Of a stretch of DNA of 64,000 nucleotides, positions 11,606 through 21,356 are shown one piece after another. The stretch is from Aldersonia sp. NBC_00410 (GTDB lineage Bacteria > Actinomycetota > Actinomycetes > Mycobacteriales > Mycobacteriaceae), in NCBI RefSeq assembly GCF_026342035.1, contig NZ_JAPENM010000002.1, positions 558,001 through 622,000 of the forward strand, written 5' to 3'. Within the stretch, counting starts at the first letter, position 1. Each line of letters begins with the position of its first letter. The notes under the pieces are model-generated. The model searched no databases, was not told where the DNA came from, and saw only the letters and a list, made by a program, of their open reading frames with translations. The position numbers and the translations under genes were made by a program.

Positions 11606-12409
11606 GTGGAGATCCTGCTCATCGTCCTCATCATTGCGGTAGTCGCCGTCGTGGTCGTGAACGCGAAGAAGTCGAAGCAACAGCGCAGCGCTGCATCACT
11701 GGAGGACGCCAAGGCAGACGCCCGGCAAGCGATCGAACGACTCGGCGGGCAGGTCTACAACCTCACCGGCACCGACGAGCCCTCGAAGCAGGCGCTCGCG
11801 GACGCGTCGGAGCGTCATATCGCGGCCGGTTCACAGATCGACCAGGCTCGCACCCCCGCTCAGGCTCGGCTGGCGAAGCAGACCGCGCTCGAAGGTCTGT
11901 ATTACATCCGCGCCGCCCGCACCGCGATGGGGATGGACGCGGGGCCGGCGATCGCCGAGCTCGACGGACAGAACACCGCGGGCGCGGTCACCGAGCAACG
12001 TGAGGTCGATTTCGAGGGCCGCACCATCGCCGCGTCCCCACAGCCCTCCGCGCAGACGCCGAACTACTATCCCGGCGGCCGCGTCGCGGGCCGGCCGATT
12101 CCGGCGGGCTGGTATTCCGAGCCATGGTGGAAGCCGGCCTTGGTCGCCGGCGCGTGGGGTATCGGTTCCGCGCTGTTGTTCAGTGCGATGTTCTCCGGCA
12201 TGGCGGGGGTCGGCTACGACGCCGCCGCTTTCGAGAACGGCTACGGCGACGGCTACCAGGACGGCCTGAACTCCGGTGGTGACGGCGGTGGCGGCGATGC
12301 CGGTGGCGGCGATTTCGGCGGTGGGGACGCCGGTGGCGGCGATTTCGGCGGCGGTGGCGGCGATTGGGGCGGTGGCGATTTCGGCGGTGGCGATTTCGGC
12401 GGCTTCTAG
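11606..12409 (+). CDS. Membrane-anchored protein with Gly/Asp-rich tail, function unknown
   Basis: About 267 residues from a GTG preceded by AAGGAA. A hydrophobic segment at residues 2-18 (ILLIVLIIAVVAVVVV) is followed by a basic NAKKSKQQR stop-transfer sequence, so the rest is probably cytoplasmic up to a second hydrophobic stretch near residue 185 (ALVAGAWGIGSALLFSAMF). The middle part (SLEDAKADARQAIERLGGQVYNL...) is helical and resembles actinobacterial proteins annotated as DUF1542-like, a label I am not sure of. The last ~45 residues repeat GGGDFGG/GGGDAGG units. The DNA of the tail is a matching tandem repeat. Confidence 0.75.
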   Translation: MEILLIVLIIAVVAVVVVNAKKSKQQRSAASLEDAKADARQAIERLGGQVYNLTGTDEPSKQALADASERHIAAGSQIDQARTPAQARLAKQTALEGLYYIRAARTAMGMDAGPAIAELDGQNTAGAVTEQREVDFEGRTIAASPQPSAQTPNYYPGGRVAGRPIPAGWYSEPWWKPALVAGAWGIGSALLFSAMFSGMAGVGYDAAAFENGYGDGYQDGLNSGGDGGGGDAGGGDFGGGDAGGGDFGGGGGDWGGGDFGGGDFGGF

Positions 12410-12428
12410 CTCCGCTCAACGCGCCTGG

Positions 12429-13226
12429 CTAATCCGGCTGACAAACCGGACACCAGAACAGGTTTCGCCCCTCCAGGACACTGTGCAGGATCGTTGTGCC
12501 GCAGATACGGCATGGCGCACCGGCGCGTCGGTAGACGTAGGTTCGCGGCCGGTTCGGGGCATACGAAGGTTCACCGTGATCGTGCTCGCGGGCAACCGTG
12601 ACGATCTTGCCTCGTCGTAGTCCCACGCGCATCAACGCAACCAAATCGGTCCACATCTCCAGCCACTGCTCCGGCGTGACGGCCACACCCGGCCGCGTCG
12701 GCGAAACCCTGTGGCGAAAAAGGAGTTCCGCGCGATACACGTTGCCGACCCCGGCCAGCACCCGTTGATCCATCAGCAGCGCCGCAACCGAACGACGCGA
12801 CGCCGCGATGCGCCGATAGGCGAGCTCGGGATCTGCTCGACGACGCAACGGGTCGGGCCCGAGCCGTGCCTCGATCCCTGCCACCTCGTCCGGACCGAGC
12901 ACCTCGCAGGCGGTCGGTCCGCGCAGGTCGGTGCCGAAATCCGGACCGACCATGCGCATCCTGACCTGCCCGACCGGTGGCCCCATCGGCAGCTCCGAAT
13001 CGGTGAACGCGCCGTACAAACCGAGATGCACGTGCACCGTCTGCCCCGAGTCGTAATGGTGCAGTAGGTGTTTGCCCCAGGCCTCGGCCTTCACCAGCAC
13101 GCGACCGTCGACCATCAGCGCGCCCGCCGCGAACTTGCCCTGCGGGCTCGACACCCGCACCGGGGCGCCGGCGAAACGCTGCTGATGCAGCCGGGCCAAT
13201 CGGTGCAGGGTGTGCCCCTCCGGCAC
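12429..13226 (-). CDS. nei2: Endonuclease VIII-like DNA glycosylase (Fpg/Nei family)
   Basis: Removes oxidised bases from DNA and cleaves the abasic site. 265 residues. Begins MPEGHTLHRLA, where Pro (after Met removal) is the Schiff-base nucleophile and Glu the catalytic acid; the central helix-two-turn-helix is LAGVGNVYRAELLFRHRVSP; the C-terminal zinc finger has CRIC and CPVC pairs. PEGHTLHR points to the Nei2 (Rv2464c) branch rather than Fpg. It starts 6 bases after the rpiB stop, so the two are co-transcribed as in mycobacteria. Confidence 0.93.
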   Translation of the reverse strand: MPEGHTLHRLARLHQQRFAGAPVRVSSPQGKFAAGALMVDGRVLVKAEAWGKHLLHHYDSGQTVHVHLGLYGAFTDSELPMGPPVGQVRMRMVGPDFGTDLRGPTACEVLGPDEVAGIEARLGPDPLRRRADPELAYRRIAASRRSVAALLMDQRVLAGVGNVYRAELLFRHRVSPTRPGVAVTPEQWLEMWTDLVALMRVGLRRGKIVTVAREHDHGEPSYAPNRPRTYVYRRAGAPCRICGTTILHSVLEGRNLFWCPVCQPD

Positions 13227-13232
13227 CGCCGG

Positions 13233-13706
13233 TCAGTCGGCCGGCAGCGCGGGCGGCGTGCCTGTGCGCTCGTATTCGGAGAGGATGTCGATGCGCCGCT
13301 GATGACGCTCCTCCCCCGACCACGGTGTCTCGAGGAAGGCGTCGACGATGGCGAGCGCCTCCTCCACCGAGTGCATCCGCCCGCCGATGCCGATCAGCTG
13401 GGCATTGTTGTGCTGGCGGGCGAGCGTGGCGATCTCGACGTTCCAGGCCAGCGCGCACCGCGCACCGGGGACCTTGTTGGCCGCGATCTGCTCACCGTTG
13501 CCGCTGCCGCCGAGCACGATGCCGAGGCTGCCTTCATCGGCGACCACGCGGCGCGCGGCTTCGACGCAGAACGCCGGATAGTCGTCGACCGCATCGTAGG
13601 TGTGAGCTCCGCAGTCCACCGCCTCGTGTCCGAGTCCGGTGAGGTGTTCGATGATCTTGGCCTTCAGTTCGAAGCCGGCGTGGTCGCCACCGAGGTATAC
13701 GCGCAT
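13233..13706 (-). CDS. rpiB: Ribose-5-phosphate isomerase B
   Basis: Interconverts ribose-5-phosphate and ribulose-5-phosphate in the pentose phosphate pathway. 157 residues from the ATG giving MRVYLGGDHAGFELK; the longer open frame upstream is not conserved. DHAGFELK at residue 8, VDCGAHTYDAVDDYPAF and the phosphate-binding loop GGSGNGEQIAANK are all diagnostic, and a C-terminal HQRRIDILSEYE is typical of the actinobacterial type that uses a Glu base in place of Cys. Followed 6 bases later by nei2. Confidence 0.95.
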   Translation of the reverse strand: MRVYLGGDHAGFELKAKIIEHLTGLGHEAVDCGAHTYDAVDDYPAFCVEAARRVVADEGSLGIVLGGSGNGEQIAANKVPGARCALAWNVEIATLARQHNNAQLIGIGGRMHSVEEALAIVDAFLETPWSGEERHQRRIDILSEYERTGTPPALPAD

Positions 13707-13826
13707 GACCGAAAGTCTGCCGCGCCGCCGTGCGAACGCGGTGACCGGGTCCGTTCGGCGTGCCGCCGGCGCCAAGGCGGTCGCGTAATTGTGGTCGCGC
13801 GCCGACCCGCCGAATACCCTGCGGGA

Positions 13827-14780
13827 ATGGATCCTCAACTGCCGCCGGACCATCGGCCCGGACCTGCCGGATCGACCGGCTACGGTGCGCCCTTCGGCAT
13901 CCCACCGCGCGGACTCTCCCCGTTCGACCGGCCCGCACTGCATTCGTGGGAGGTGCCGATGCTCGTGCTGGTGGTCCTCGCGACCGGGTTCATCTACATC
14001 GGCGCGATCATCGCGGCGCTGCTCGGCACGATCAACGCGTTCGTGCTGCTGTTTCTGCTCGCCCCCGTGGCGCTCTATTTCGCCCGCGGCCGGAACTTCG
14101 CGGCACAGCGGGTGAACGGCGTCCGGATGTCACCGACGCAGTTCCCGGAGGGCCACCGACTCGTCGCCGAGGCGGCGGCGCGTTTCGGCATGGCCGAGGT
14201 GCCCGACGCCTACGTCGTCCTCGGCAACGGTCGGATCAACGCTTTCGCGTCCGGGCACGGGCTGCGCCGGTTCGTCGTGGTCTACAGCGATCTGTTCGAA
14301 ATCGGCGGCGAGGCGCGCGACCCCGAGGCGCTGGCGTTCATCATCGGCCACGAGGTGGGCCACATCGCGGCGGGCCACACGTCGTATTGGCGCCAACTCG
14401 GCATGTTCGCGGCACCGTTCCTGCCGTTTCTGGGGCATTCGCTCTACCGCGCACAGGAGTACACCGCCGACAATCACGGGTTCTGCCACCGCCCGCAGGG
14501 TAGTGCCGGCGCATTGGCGACGCTTGCTGCCGGCAAATACCTCAACCGAGTCGTCGGTATGGACGAGTTCGCCGACCGGTCGTGGCAGGAGCGTGGCTTC
14601 TTCGTCTGGCTGGTCAACGGTCTCGCCACCCATCCGGTGCTGACCTGGCGGGCCAACGCGCTGCGCGACCGCAGCCGGCACGGAAAGCTTTGGTGGCGAC
14701 CGAATCCGCCCGCCGGGATGCCGCCTGGCGGGTATCGCCCCCCGGCCACCGCGACACAGGCGTGGCCGGGAGGCGGATAG
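13827..14780 (+). CDS. M48 family metallopeptidase, integral membrane
   Basis: Zinc protease of the HtpX/Ste24 type. 317 residues with a Pro-rich N-terminus, two hydrophobic helices around residues 45-90 (VLVVLATGFIYIGAIIAALL and AFVLLFLLAPVALYF), then the peptidase domain. The zinc motif HEVGH lies near residue 178 (FIIGHEVGHIAAGH), and the third ligand is likely the Glu in RAQEYTADNHG. The start ATG gives MDPQLPPDHRPGP. A Pro/Gly-rich C-terminus follows WWRPNPPAG. Convergent with the DsbA-like gene, 12 bases apart. Confidence 0.9.
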   Translation: MDPQLPPDHRPGPAGSTGYGAPFGIPPRGLSPFDRPALHSWEVPMLVLVVLATGFIYIGAIIAALLGTINAFVLLFLLAPVALYFARGRNFAAQRVNGVRMSPTQFPEGHRLVAEAAARFGMAEVPDAYVVLGNGRINAFASGHGLRRFVVVYSDLFEIGGEARDPEALAFIIGHEVGHIAAGHTSYWRQLGMFAAPFLPFLGHSLYRAQEYTADNHGFCHRPQGSAGALATLAAGKYLNRVVGMDEFADRSWQERGFFVWLVNGLATHPVLTWRANALRDRSRHGKLWWRPNPPAGMPPGGYRPPATATQAWPGGG

Positions 14781-14792
14781 CCGCCTGCGTAG

Positions 14793-15434
14793 TCAGTCGA
14801 ACTGCGGGCCCTCCGTGCGGGTGCGCTTGAGCTCGTAGAAGTGCGGGTAGGACGCGAGCGCCACCGCCCCGTCCCACACCGTGCCCGCGACCTCGCCGCG
14901 CGGAATCCGGGACAGCACGGGCCCGAAGAATGCCACGCCATTGATGTGGATGGTGGGGGTGCCGACGTCCTCCCCGACGACGTCCATGCCCTCGTGATGG
15001 CTCTTGCGCAGGGCCTCGTCATAGGCGTCGGTGTTCGCTGCCTCGGCCAGCTCGGCGGGCAGACCGACCTCGGCGAGCGAGTCGGCGATCACGGCCGCGA
15101 ACGTCTCCGCGCGCGACTCGCGCTCGTATTCGGCCTTGCGGTCGTGGATCCGGGTGCCCATCGCGGTGTACAGCGGCGCGAGGATCTTGTCGCCGTGCTG
15201 CTGCGCCGCGGCAATCGCCACTCGGACCGGGCCCCACGCGGACTTCATCATCTCGCGGTAGTTGTCGGGCAGGTCACGGCCCTCGTTGAGCACGGCCAGG
15301 CTCATCACGTGCAATTCCACTTCGATATCGCGGACCTGCTCGACCTCGAAAATCCACCGCGAGGTGATCCAGCACCACGGGCACAGCGGATCGAACCAGA
15401 ATCCGACGACGTCCTTCTTTGTTTGCTCGGCCAA
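14793..15434 (-). CDS. Mycothiol-dependent DsbA-family reductase (Rv2466c-like)
   Basis: Thioredoxin-fold oxidoreductase; the M. tuberculosis counterpart Rv2466c uses mycothiol and activates nitro-drugs. About 213 residues. The redox motif CPWC sits at residues 18-21 in [16 protein letters not shown]; further family blocks are [30 protein letters not shown] and a C-terminal [20 protein letters not shown] that is nearly the mycobacterial sequence. The start is a TTG (LAEQTKKD) 6 bases after GAGGAG; no ATG in frame fits as well. Implies the host makes mycothiol. Confidence 0.92.
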   Translation of the reverse strand: MAEQTKKDVVGFWFDPLCPWCWITSRWIFEVEQVRDIEVELHVMSLAVLNEGRDLPDNYREMMKSAWGPVRVAIAAAQQHGDKILAPLYTAMGTRIHDRKAEYERESRAETFAAVIADSLAEVGLPAELAEAANTDAYDEALRKSHHEGMDVVGEDVGTPTIHINGVAFFGPVLSRIPRGEVAGTVWDGAVALASYPHFYELKRTRTEGPQFD

Positions 15435-15668
15435 TGCGATCTCCTCATGAGGTTCGGGGACTTGCGATGAGCGCCGACCTCGTTCCAGTCGTTGCTCATC
15501 GAAACAAAACACACTCCAAACATGAACAACACCACCACCCGCCCGATGCTTCCCGCAGCCGCAGCGATTCCCAGTAGTGTCGAAACCGGCACGATCGGCC
15601 GCGGCAGCCCGGCACGGGTGGGCACGGTCGCCGCCGGCCGCCTCCCTGGGACGTGAGGAGCACCGAAG

Positions 15669-16892
15669 ATGTCCGCAGCATCGACCTTCGTCATCGTCGG
15701 CGGCGGGCTCGCCGCCGCCAAGCTCGCGCAGGCCCTGCGGGACAAGGACTTTCCCGGAGACGTCATCGTGATCGCGGCCGAGGAGCACCTGCCCTACGAG
15801 CGCCCACCGTTGTCGAAGGATTATCTCGCCGACAAACAGACGCTCGCCGACGCCACCCCGCTGCCCGCGCAGTGGTATCGCGACCATCACATCGATCTGC
15901 GCCTCGGCACCACGGTGACCGCGCTGGACCCGGCCGCACACACGGTGACGCTGCCCGATGGCTCGACGATCGGCTACACCAAGCTGGCGCTGGCCACCGG
16001 CTCACGCCCGCGGATACCGGACCTGCCGGGCGCGGATGCCGCCGGCGTGCACTACCTGCGCACCGTCGACGACGCGGACACGTTGCTCGCGATGCTGGGC
16101 GCGAGCACCCGTCTGGCGATCGTCGGCGCCGGATGGATCGGGCTCGAAGTCGCGGCCGCTGCCCGGAATCGCGACGTGGCGGTCACGGTCGTGGAAAGTG
16201 CTCGACTTCCACTGCTCGGCGCGCTCGGACCGGAGATGGGCGAGGTGTTCGCGGCCCTGCACCGCGAGCACGGCGTCGACTTGCGATTCGAGAGCCAGGT
16301 CGCCGAGATCACCACCACCGACGGTCGAGCGACGGGCCTCCGGCTCGGCGACGGCAGCACCGTCGAGTCGGACGCGGTGCTCGTCGCGGTCGGCGCCGCG
16401 CCGAATGTGGAACTCGCGCGCGAGGCGGGTCTCGACGTGGACGGCGGGGTGCTGGTGGACGAGAACCTGCAGACCAGCGATTCCGATATCGTCGCCGTCG
16501 GCGACATCGCCGCCCAGCAGCATCCGGTGTTGGGTCGTCGAATCCGCGTGGAGCATTGGGCCAATGCGCTCAACCAGCCGGCGACGGCCGCCGCCACGAT
16601 GCTCGGCCACCCGCGACCGTACGAGAACCTTCCATACTTCTTCACCGACCAGTACGACCTCGGGATGGAGTATGTCGGCTACGCCACCGGTGACGCGCGC
16701 GTGGTGGTGCGCGGCGACACCGGGGCGCGCGAGTTCGTCGCGTTCTGGCTCGATGGCGACAATCGCGTGCTGGCCGGAATGAATGTGAACGTTTGGGATG
16801 TCACCGATACGGTGAAGGAGATGATCACCGCAGGCCGGCCGGTCGACCCGACCAGGCTCACCGATTCGTCGGTCCCACTCGACAGCGTCTGA
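15669..16892 (+). CDS. FAD/NAD-dependent ferredoxin (rubredoxin) reductase-type oxidoreductase
   Basis: Moves electrons from NAD(P)H through FAD to a small iron-sulfur protein, often a ferredoxin serving P450 or ring dioxygenases. 407 residues. FAD-binding [15 protein letters not shown] at residue 8, [11 protein letters not shown], a second NAD-binding fold [17 protein letters not shown] near residue 148, and [12 protein letters not shown] near 275, followed by the C-terminal reductase domain with [18 protein letters not shown] start after GAGGAGC. It is not part of the mycobacterial version of this locus as I recall it. No ferredoxin or P450 gene is adjacent. Confidence 0.92.
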   Translation: MSAASTFVIVGGGLAAAKLAQALRDKDFPGDVIVIAAEEHLPYERPPLSKDYLADKQTLADATPLPAQWYRDHHIDLRLGTTVTALDPAAHTVTLPDGSTIGYTKLALATGSRPRIPDLPGADAAGVHYLRTVDDADTLLAMLGASTRLAIVGAGWIGLEVAAAARNRDVAVTVVESARLPLLGALGPEMGEVFAALHREHGVDLRFESQVAEITTTDGRATGLRLGDGSTVESDAVLVAVGAAPNVELAREAGLDVDGGVLVDENLQTSDSDIVAVGDIAAQQHPVLGRRIRVEHWANALNQPATAAATMLGHPRPYENLPYFFTDQYDLGMEYVGYATGDARVVVRGDTGAREFVAFWLDGDNRVLAGMNVNVWDVTDTVKEMITAGRPVDPTRLTDSSVPLDSV

Positions 16893-16984
16893 CCGTCAAC
16901 CCCGCTCGATAGCATCACCCGTGACGACCTCTGAAAAAGATTGGCCGCGCACTCATCACGTATCCACGAAGGAGCACACAGGCT

Positions 16985-19567
16985 GTGGTAGCACCCAACC
17001 TCACCCGCGACCAGGCGATCGAGCGGTCGCGCCTGGTGACCGTCGACAACTACGCGATCGACCTCGACCTCACCGACGGTGCGGGCGCGCCGGGCGAGAA
17101 GACCTTCCTTTCGCGCACGACGGTGACCTTCGGCGCGCAGGCCGGTTCGAGCACCTTCATCGACATCGTGGCCGCAGGCATCCGCTCCGCGGTGCTGAAC
17201 GGGACGAGCCTCGATCTGTCGGGCTACGACGAGTCCAAGGGCATCGCGTTGTCCGATCTCGCCGAATCAAACGAACTTGTCGTCGAGGCGGATTGCCGGT
17301 TCATGAACACCGGGGAGGGTCTGCACCGCTTCGTCGATCCATCGGATGACTCGGTCTACCTGTACTCACAATTCGAAACGGCCGACGCCAAGCGGATGTT
17401 CGCCTGCTTCGACCAGCCGGACCTCAAGGCGACCTTCGACCTCACAGTGACCGCACCGGCGGACTGGCAGGTCATCTCGAATGCCGCCCACGTGGAAAAC
17501 GTGAAGCACGAGCCGGGTAAGCACGTCTTCCGGACGACGCCGCGGATGAGTACCTACCTCGTCGCGCTGATCGCCGGCCCGTACTCGGAGTGGACCGACT
17601 CGTACTCCGACGAGCACGGCACCATCCCACTCGGCATCTACTGCCGTAAGTCGCTCGCCGAGCACATGGACGAAGACCGGCTGTTCACCGAGACCAAGCA
17701 GGGATTCGCCTTCTACCACAAGAACTTCGGCGTGCCTTATGCGTTCGGTAAGTACGACCAGTTGTTCGTGCCGGAGTTCAACGCGGGTGCGATGGAGAAC
17801 GCCGGCGCGGTGACCTTCCTGGAGGACTACGTCTTCCGCTCCAAAGTCACCCGTGCCTCCTACGAGCGCCGCGCCGAGACCGTACTGCACGAGATGGCGC
17901 ATATGTGGTTCGGCGATCTCGTCACGATGCAGTGGTGGAACGACCTGTGGCTCAACGAGTCGTTCGCCACCTTCGCCTCGGTGTTGTGCCAGGCCGAGGC
18001 CACCGAGTACGTCAACGCCTGGACCACATTCGCCAACGTCGAGAAGTCGTGGGCCTACCGGCAGGATCAGCTGCCATCGACCCATCCGATCGCCGCGGAC
18101 ATCCCCGATCTGCACGCGGTCGAGGTGAACTTCGACGGCATCACCTACGCCAAGGGTGCGAGCGTGCTCAAGCAGCTCGTCGCCTATGTCGGGTTGGAGT
18201 CGTTCCTTGCGGGTCTACGTGACTACTTCGCCGCACACGCATTCGGGAACGCGACCTTCGACGACCTGCTCGCGGCGTTGGAGAAGGCGTCGGGGCGCGA
18301 CCTGTCCGACTGGGGCGCGCAGTGGCTGCGGACCACTGGGCTCAACACGCTGCGCCCCGCCTTCGACACCGATGCCGACGGGAAGTTCACCAAGTTCTCG
18401 GTGATACAGGACGGTGCCGAACCGGGCAAGGGCGAGCGGCGCGTGCATCGACTCGCGATCGGCGTCTACGACGATGACGGCAACGGAAAGCTGGTGCGCA
18501 CCAAGCGGATCGAGCTCGACCTCGACGCGGCCGAGCAGACCGACGTGCCCGAGCTGATCGGTGTCGGGCGCGGCAAATTCGTGTTGGTCAACGATGACGA
18601 CCTGACCTACTGCTCGGTGCGCCTGGATCCCGAGTCGTTGGACACGCTGATCGAGCGCGTCGCCGATATCGCCGATGCTCTCCCCCGCACCCTCGCCTGG
18701 TCGGCGGCCTGGGAGATGACCCGGCAAGCCGAGTTCAAAGCGCGCGATTACGTCGCTCTGGTCGAACGCGGCGTCGGCGCAGAGACCGAAGTCGGTGTCG
18801 TACAGCGCTTGCTGATGCAGGCCCAGGCATCGCTCGGCAGCTACGCCGAGCCGGCCTGGGCGAAGGACGAGGGCTGGCCGCGCTTCGCCGACCGGGTGCT
18901 CGAACTCGCTCGCGAGGCGGAGCCGGGTTCGGATCATCAGCTGGCGTTCGTGAACGCGCTCGCCTCGTCACTGTTGTCGGCCTGGCACACCGAGGTCCTG
19001 CAGGAACTGCTCGATGCCGATCCCTCGACGGTCGGCCTGCCAGGACTCGTCGTGGACACCGACCTGCGCTGGCGGATCGTCGCGGCACTCGCTGCCGCCG
19101 GCGAGATCGACGCAGACGGCATCGAGACGCCGTTCATCGACGCCGAGCTCGAGCGGGACAACACGGCAGCCGGCAAGCGACTGGCCGCAGCAGCTGCGGC
19201 CGCACGACCACAGGCCGCGGTCAAGGAAAAGGCCTGGGCCACGGTGATCGAGGATGACTCGGTCGCGAACATCACCGCACGCTCGATCATTTCCGGGTTC
19301 GCGCCGCAGGGTCAGGGTGAGTTGCTCGCGCCGTATCTGCAGCGCTACTTCGACGCCATCCCCGGCGTGTGGGAGCGCCGGTCGAGCGAGGTCGCCCAGA
19401 CGGTCGTGGTCGGGCTGTATCCGTCCTGGGAGATCAACGAGCACGCACTCGAAGTGGCGGACGAATTCCTTGCCGCCGAGCACCCGGCCGCGCTGCGTCG
19501 CCTCGTGGTCGAGGGCCGCGCGGGCGTCGTTCGGGCGCTCGCGGCCCGCAAATTCGACGCGAGCTAG
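16985..19567 (+). CDS. pepN: Aminopeptidase N
   Basis: M1-family zinc aminopeptidase releasing N-terminal residues from peptides in the cytoplasm. 860 residues, normal length. GAMENAGAVTF near residue 265 is the exopeptidase motif; the zinc site is HEMAHMWFGDLV followed by NESFA (third ligand Glu) near residues 303-325. The C-terminal ERAP1-like helical domain spans the last ~320 residues. The start is a GTG (VVAPNLTRDQ) preceded by GAAGGAG about 12 bases upstream. A long terminator hairpin follows directly. Confidence 0.96.
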   Translation: MVAPNLTRDQAIERSRLVTVDNYAIDLDLTDGAGAPGEKTFLSRTTVTFGAQAGSSTFIDIVAAGIRSAVLNGTSLDLSGYDESKGIALSDLAESNELVVEADCRFMNTGEGLHRFVDPSDDSVYLYSQFETADAKRMFACFDQPDLKATFDLTVTAPADWQVISNAAHVENVKHEPGKHVFRTTPRMSTYLVALIAGPYSEWTDSYSDEHGTIPLGIYCRKSLAEHMDEDRLFTETKQGFAFYHKNFGVPYAFGKYDQLFVPEFNAGAMENAGAVTFLEDYVFRSKVTRASYERRAETVLHEMAHMWFGDLVTMQWWNDLWLNESFATFASVLCQAEATEYVNAWTTFANVEKSWAYRQDQLPSTHPIAADIPDLHAVEVNFDGITYAKGASVLKQLVAYVGLESFLAGLRDYFAAHAFGNATFDDLLAALEKASGRDLSDWGAQWLRTTGLNTLRPAFDTDADGKFTKFSVIQDGAEPGKGERRVHRLAIGVYDDDGNGKLVRTKRIELDLDAAEQTDVPELIGVGRGKFVLVNDDDLTYCSVRLDPESLDTLIERVADIADALPRTLAWSAAWEMTRQAEFKARDYVALVERGVGAETEVGVVQRLLMQAQASLGSYAEPAWAKDEGWPRFADRVLELAREAEPGSDHQLAFVNALASSLLSAWHTEVLQELLDADPSTVGLPGLVVDTDLRWRIVAALAAAGEIDADGIETPFIDAELERDNTAAGKRLAAAAAAARPQAAVKEKAWATVIEDDSVANITARSIISGFAPQGQGELLAPYLQRYFDAIPGVWERRSSEVAQTVVVGLYPSWEINEHALEVADEFLAAEHPAALRRLVVEGRAGVVRALAARKFDAS

Positions 19568-19578
19568 ACCGACACAGA

Positions 19579-19619
19579 CGGGTAGGGCGCGCGCACTCGA
19601 AGTGCGCGCGCCCTACCCG
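19579..19619. terminator. Strong bidirectional terminator between pepN and the DUF5130 gene
   Basis: Perfect 19-base-pair stem with arms CGGGTAGGGCGCGCGCACT and AGTGCGCGCGCCCTACCCG around a CGA loop. It lies 11 bases after the pepN stop and 20 bases after the stop of the converging gene, so it can serve both. Confidence 0.9.
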
Positions 19620-19639
19620 ATCGTCGTTCGGAGTTCCGT

Positions 19640-20110
19640 CTAGGCCTTCGAGATCGCGGCGGTCATCACCCGGATCGCCGACACGATGCCGTCGATCAGA
19701 TCGCCCTGGCCGAACGAGGCGACCGCGGCGGTGACGCCGAGCTGCGCGACGCTGTCGGTAACGCGGTTGGAAACCCTGCGCCCGGAGCGGATCTCGATGG
19801 CGCGCTGGTTCGGCGACACGGCGATCAGCGTCGAGCGCTCCGCCTCGGGCGTGCTCGGGAACAGCGCCAGGACGCCGGCGGCGGGATCGTCGCCGAGATC
19901 ACCGAGGTAGACGTTGAAGCGGATCTTGGTGGACCGGGTCGCGTCGGTCAGCGCCACATCGAGCGCGATCAGCTCCTGCTGAGTGAACGGGAGTTCGGGG
20001 AACTCCTCACCGGCACGATGCACCGACGACACGCGACCGCTCGAGGTGATTACCGAGCCGAGCGGCAGCTCGGCCTCGATCACCGCCGGCCAATGGTTAC
20101 CACTTGCCAC
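19640..20110 (-). CDS. DUF5130 (TPM-like) family protein
   Basis: 156 residues from a GTG that overlaps the ctaJ stop by 14 bases. The body reads like a TPM/DUF5130 fold ([35 protein letters not shown]..., then [21 protein letters not shown]), with a mixed beta-sheet core and a C-terminal helix near [14 protein letters not shown]. It corresponds by position to Rv2468c of M. tuberculosis. The role is not known; linkage to ctaJ hints at a connection with the respiratory supercomplex, which is only inference. Confidence 0.8.
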   Translation of the reverse strand: MASGNHWPAVIEAELPLGSVITSSGRVSSVHRAGEEFPELPFTQQELIALDVALTDATRSTKIRFNVYLGDLGDDPAAGVLALFPSTPEAERSTLIAVSPNQRAIEIRSGRRVSNRVTDSVAQLGVTAAVASFGQGDLIDGIVSAIRVMTAAISKA

Positions 20111-20357
20111 TTGCGGTGCCTCCGATCAGATTTGCCGGCGCGGCTTCGATCGCCGCATGTCCGCTGTGGTGGGCGTGCGTGGTGACTTCGTCCACCGCAC
20201 TCCACAGAACGGGCTCGTGCGTCCAGTGGGCGCGAAGGTCGTAGTGCGCGGGGGCGGTGCCGGCGTACCTCTTGCCGAGCATCGACGCCGCGCCCAGCAA
20301 CCCCCACACCGCGACCGGAATGACCACGAATATCAGCACTGTTTCGAGAAGGCTCAC
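20097..20357 (-). CDS. ctaJ: Cytochrome aa3 oxidase subunit CtaJ
   Basis: Small membrane subunit of the actinobacterial bcc-aa3 respiratory supercomplex. 86 residues from the GTG giving [12 protein letters not shown]. One transmembrane helix at residues 5-25, then [35 protein letters not shown] and a His-rich HAHHSGH stretch. This, with its place between the DUF5130 gene and the HNH gene, matches MSMEG_4693 of M. smegmatis as I recall it. The other oxidase genes are not in the window. The ribosome site is weak. Confidence 0.82.
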   Translation of the reverse strand: MSLLETVLIFVVIPVAVWGLLGAASMLGKRYAGTAPAHYDLRAHWTHEPVLWSAVDEVTTHAHHSGHAAIEAAPANLIGGTASGKW

Positions 20358-20441
20358 ACGCTTACGGTAGTCGACCGTGCGGCATGTCGCGGCGCTACCC
20401 GGCCGCTTCGCCCGCACCGGACAGAATCCGCGCGTCTCGGG

Positions 20442-21134
20442 TCAGGCGGCACCTTCGCCGAGATAGCGCAACCACGACGGATCGAGCTCCTTCGTGGACG
20501 CGAGCAGCCGCCAATGCGGACCCTTCGGCGGCACCAGCGCCGCGCGCAGCGTCCAGCCGAGTTCGCTGAGCAACTTGTCGGCTTTGCGGTGATTACACGA
20601 GGCGCAACTGGCGACGCAGTTCTCCCAGGAATGCTCGCCCCCGCGGCTGCGCGGCACGACGTGGTCGATCGTTTCCGCCTTGCCCCCGCAATAGGCGCAC
20701 CGGAACCGGTCGCGATGCATGAGGGCCGCGCGAGTCATCGGGATGCGGGCGCGATACGGCACGCGCACATAGGTGCGAAGTCGGATCACCGACGGCACGG
20801 CAACCGCGCGTGCGGCGGAATGCAGGACCGCGCCCTGCGGATCTTCGTGCACGGGGTCGGCCTTGTCGCACACGAGCAAGGTGACGGCGCGTCGGACGGG
20901 AACAGCGGTGAGCGGCTCGAAGGTCGCGTTCAGCAGCAGGACCCGGCGCTTCACCCACGCAGGAACCGCGTTCTCGTCGGCGGCGAGAAGCGGAGGAGAC
21001 GTTGTCTCGGAATAAACGTGGAGGGTATTGGCCCCCGACCCCTGTTTATGGGCGTCGGTGGGCACGAGTTGTCGGTGCGCTCGGGCATGGTCCGCTCGGG
21101 CGTGGTCGGCGCGAGCGTGGTGTCGATGCGTCAT
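20442..21134 (-). CDS. HNH endonuclease family protein
   Basis: Predicted DNA-binding nuclease of unknown substrate; by position the counterpart of Rv2469c. 230 residues if the first ATG is used. The HNH domain at about residues 135-195 has the zinc pair [38 protein letters not shown]. Before it lies a conserved region [25 protein letters not shown]. The first ~25 residues are a low-complexity repeat (HARAD units) encoded by near-repeats in DNA, so the true start may be further in. Divergent from glbO. Confidence 0.87.
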   Translation of the reverse strand: MTHRHHARADHARADHARAHRQLVPTDAHKQGSGANTLHVYSETTSPPLLAADENAVPAWVKRRVLLLNATFEPLTAVPVRRAVTLLVCDKADPVHEDPQGAVLHSAARAVAVPSVIRLRTYVRVPYRARIPMTRAALMHRDRFRCAYCGGKAETIDHVVPRSRGGEHSWENCVASCASCNHRKADKLLSELGWTLRAALVPPKGPHWRLLASTKELDPSWLRYLGEGAA

Positions 21135-21356
21135 GCGGCCTCCGCAGGTTCGTCACCAAAGTGGAACACGGATAGGCGGCAGATGCACGCCGATTTGGCA
21201 CAAAGTCGCAGGACAGCAAGTGAACATGCGATGACACCCGCAGCACCGTTCGTTCGCGATTCCGGCGGTAGGCACCCGTCCCCCGCCGTGCCTGTCCAGG
21301 CGAGCGGGCACAATGGCGGTGTCGCTGTCCGCACTCGAGAGGATGACTCCGCACCG

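Noticed and set aside
12290-12409. CRISPR-like or minisatellite array
   Set aside because: The short repeats keep the reading frame of the Gly-Asp tail and have no spacers of unique sequence.
15435-15668. SigH-type promoter for the mycothiol-dependent DsbA gene
   Set aside because: A GGAAC element is present upstream, but a matching GTT-type -10 at the right distance was not convincing.
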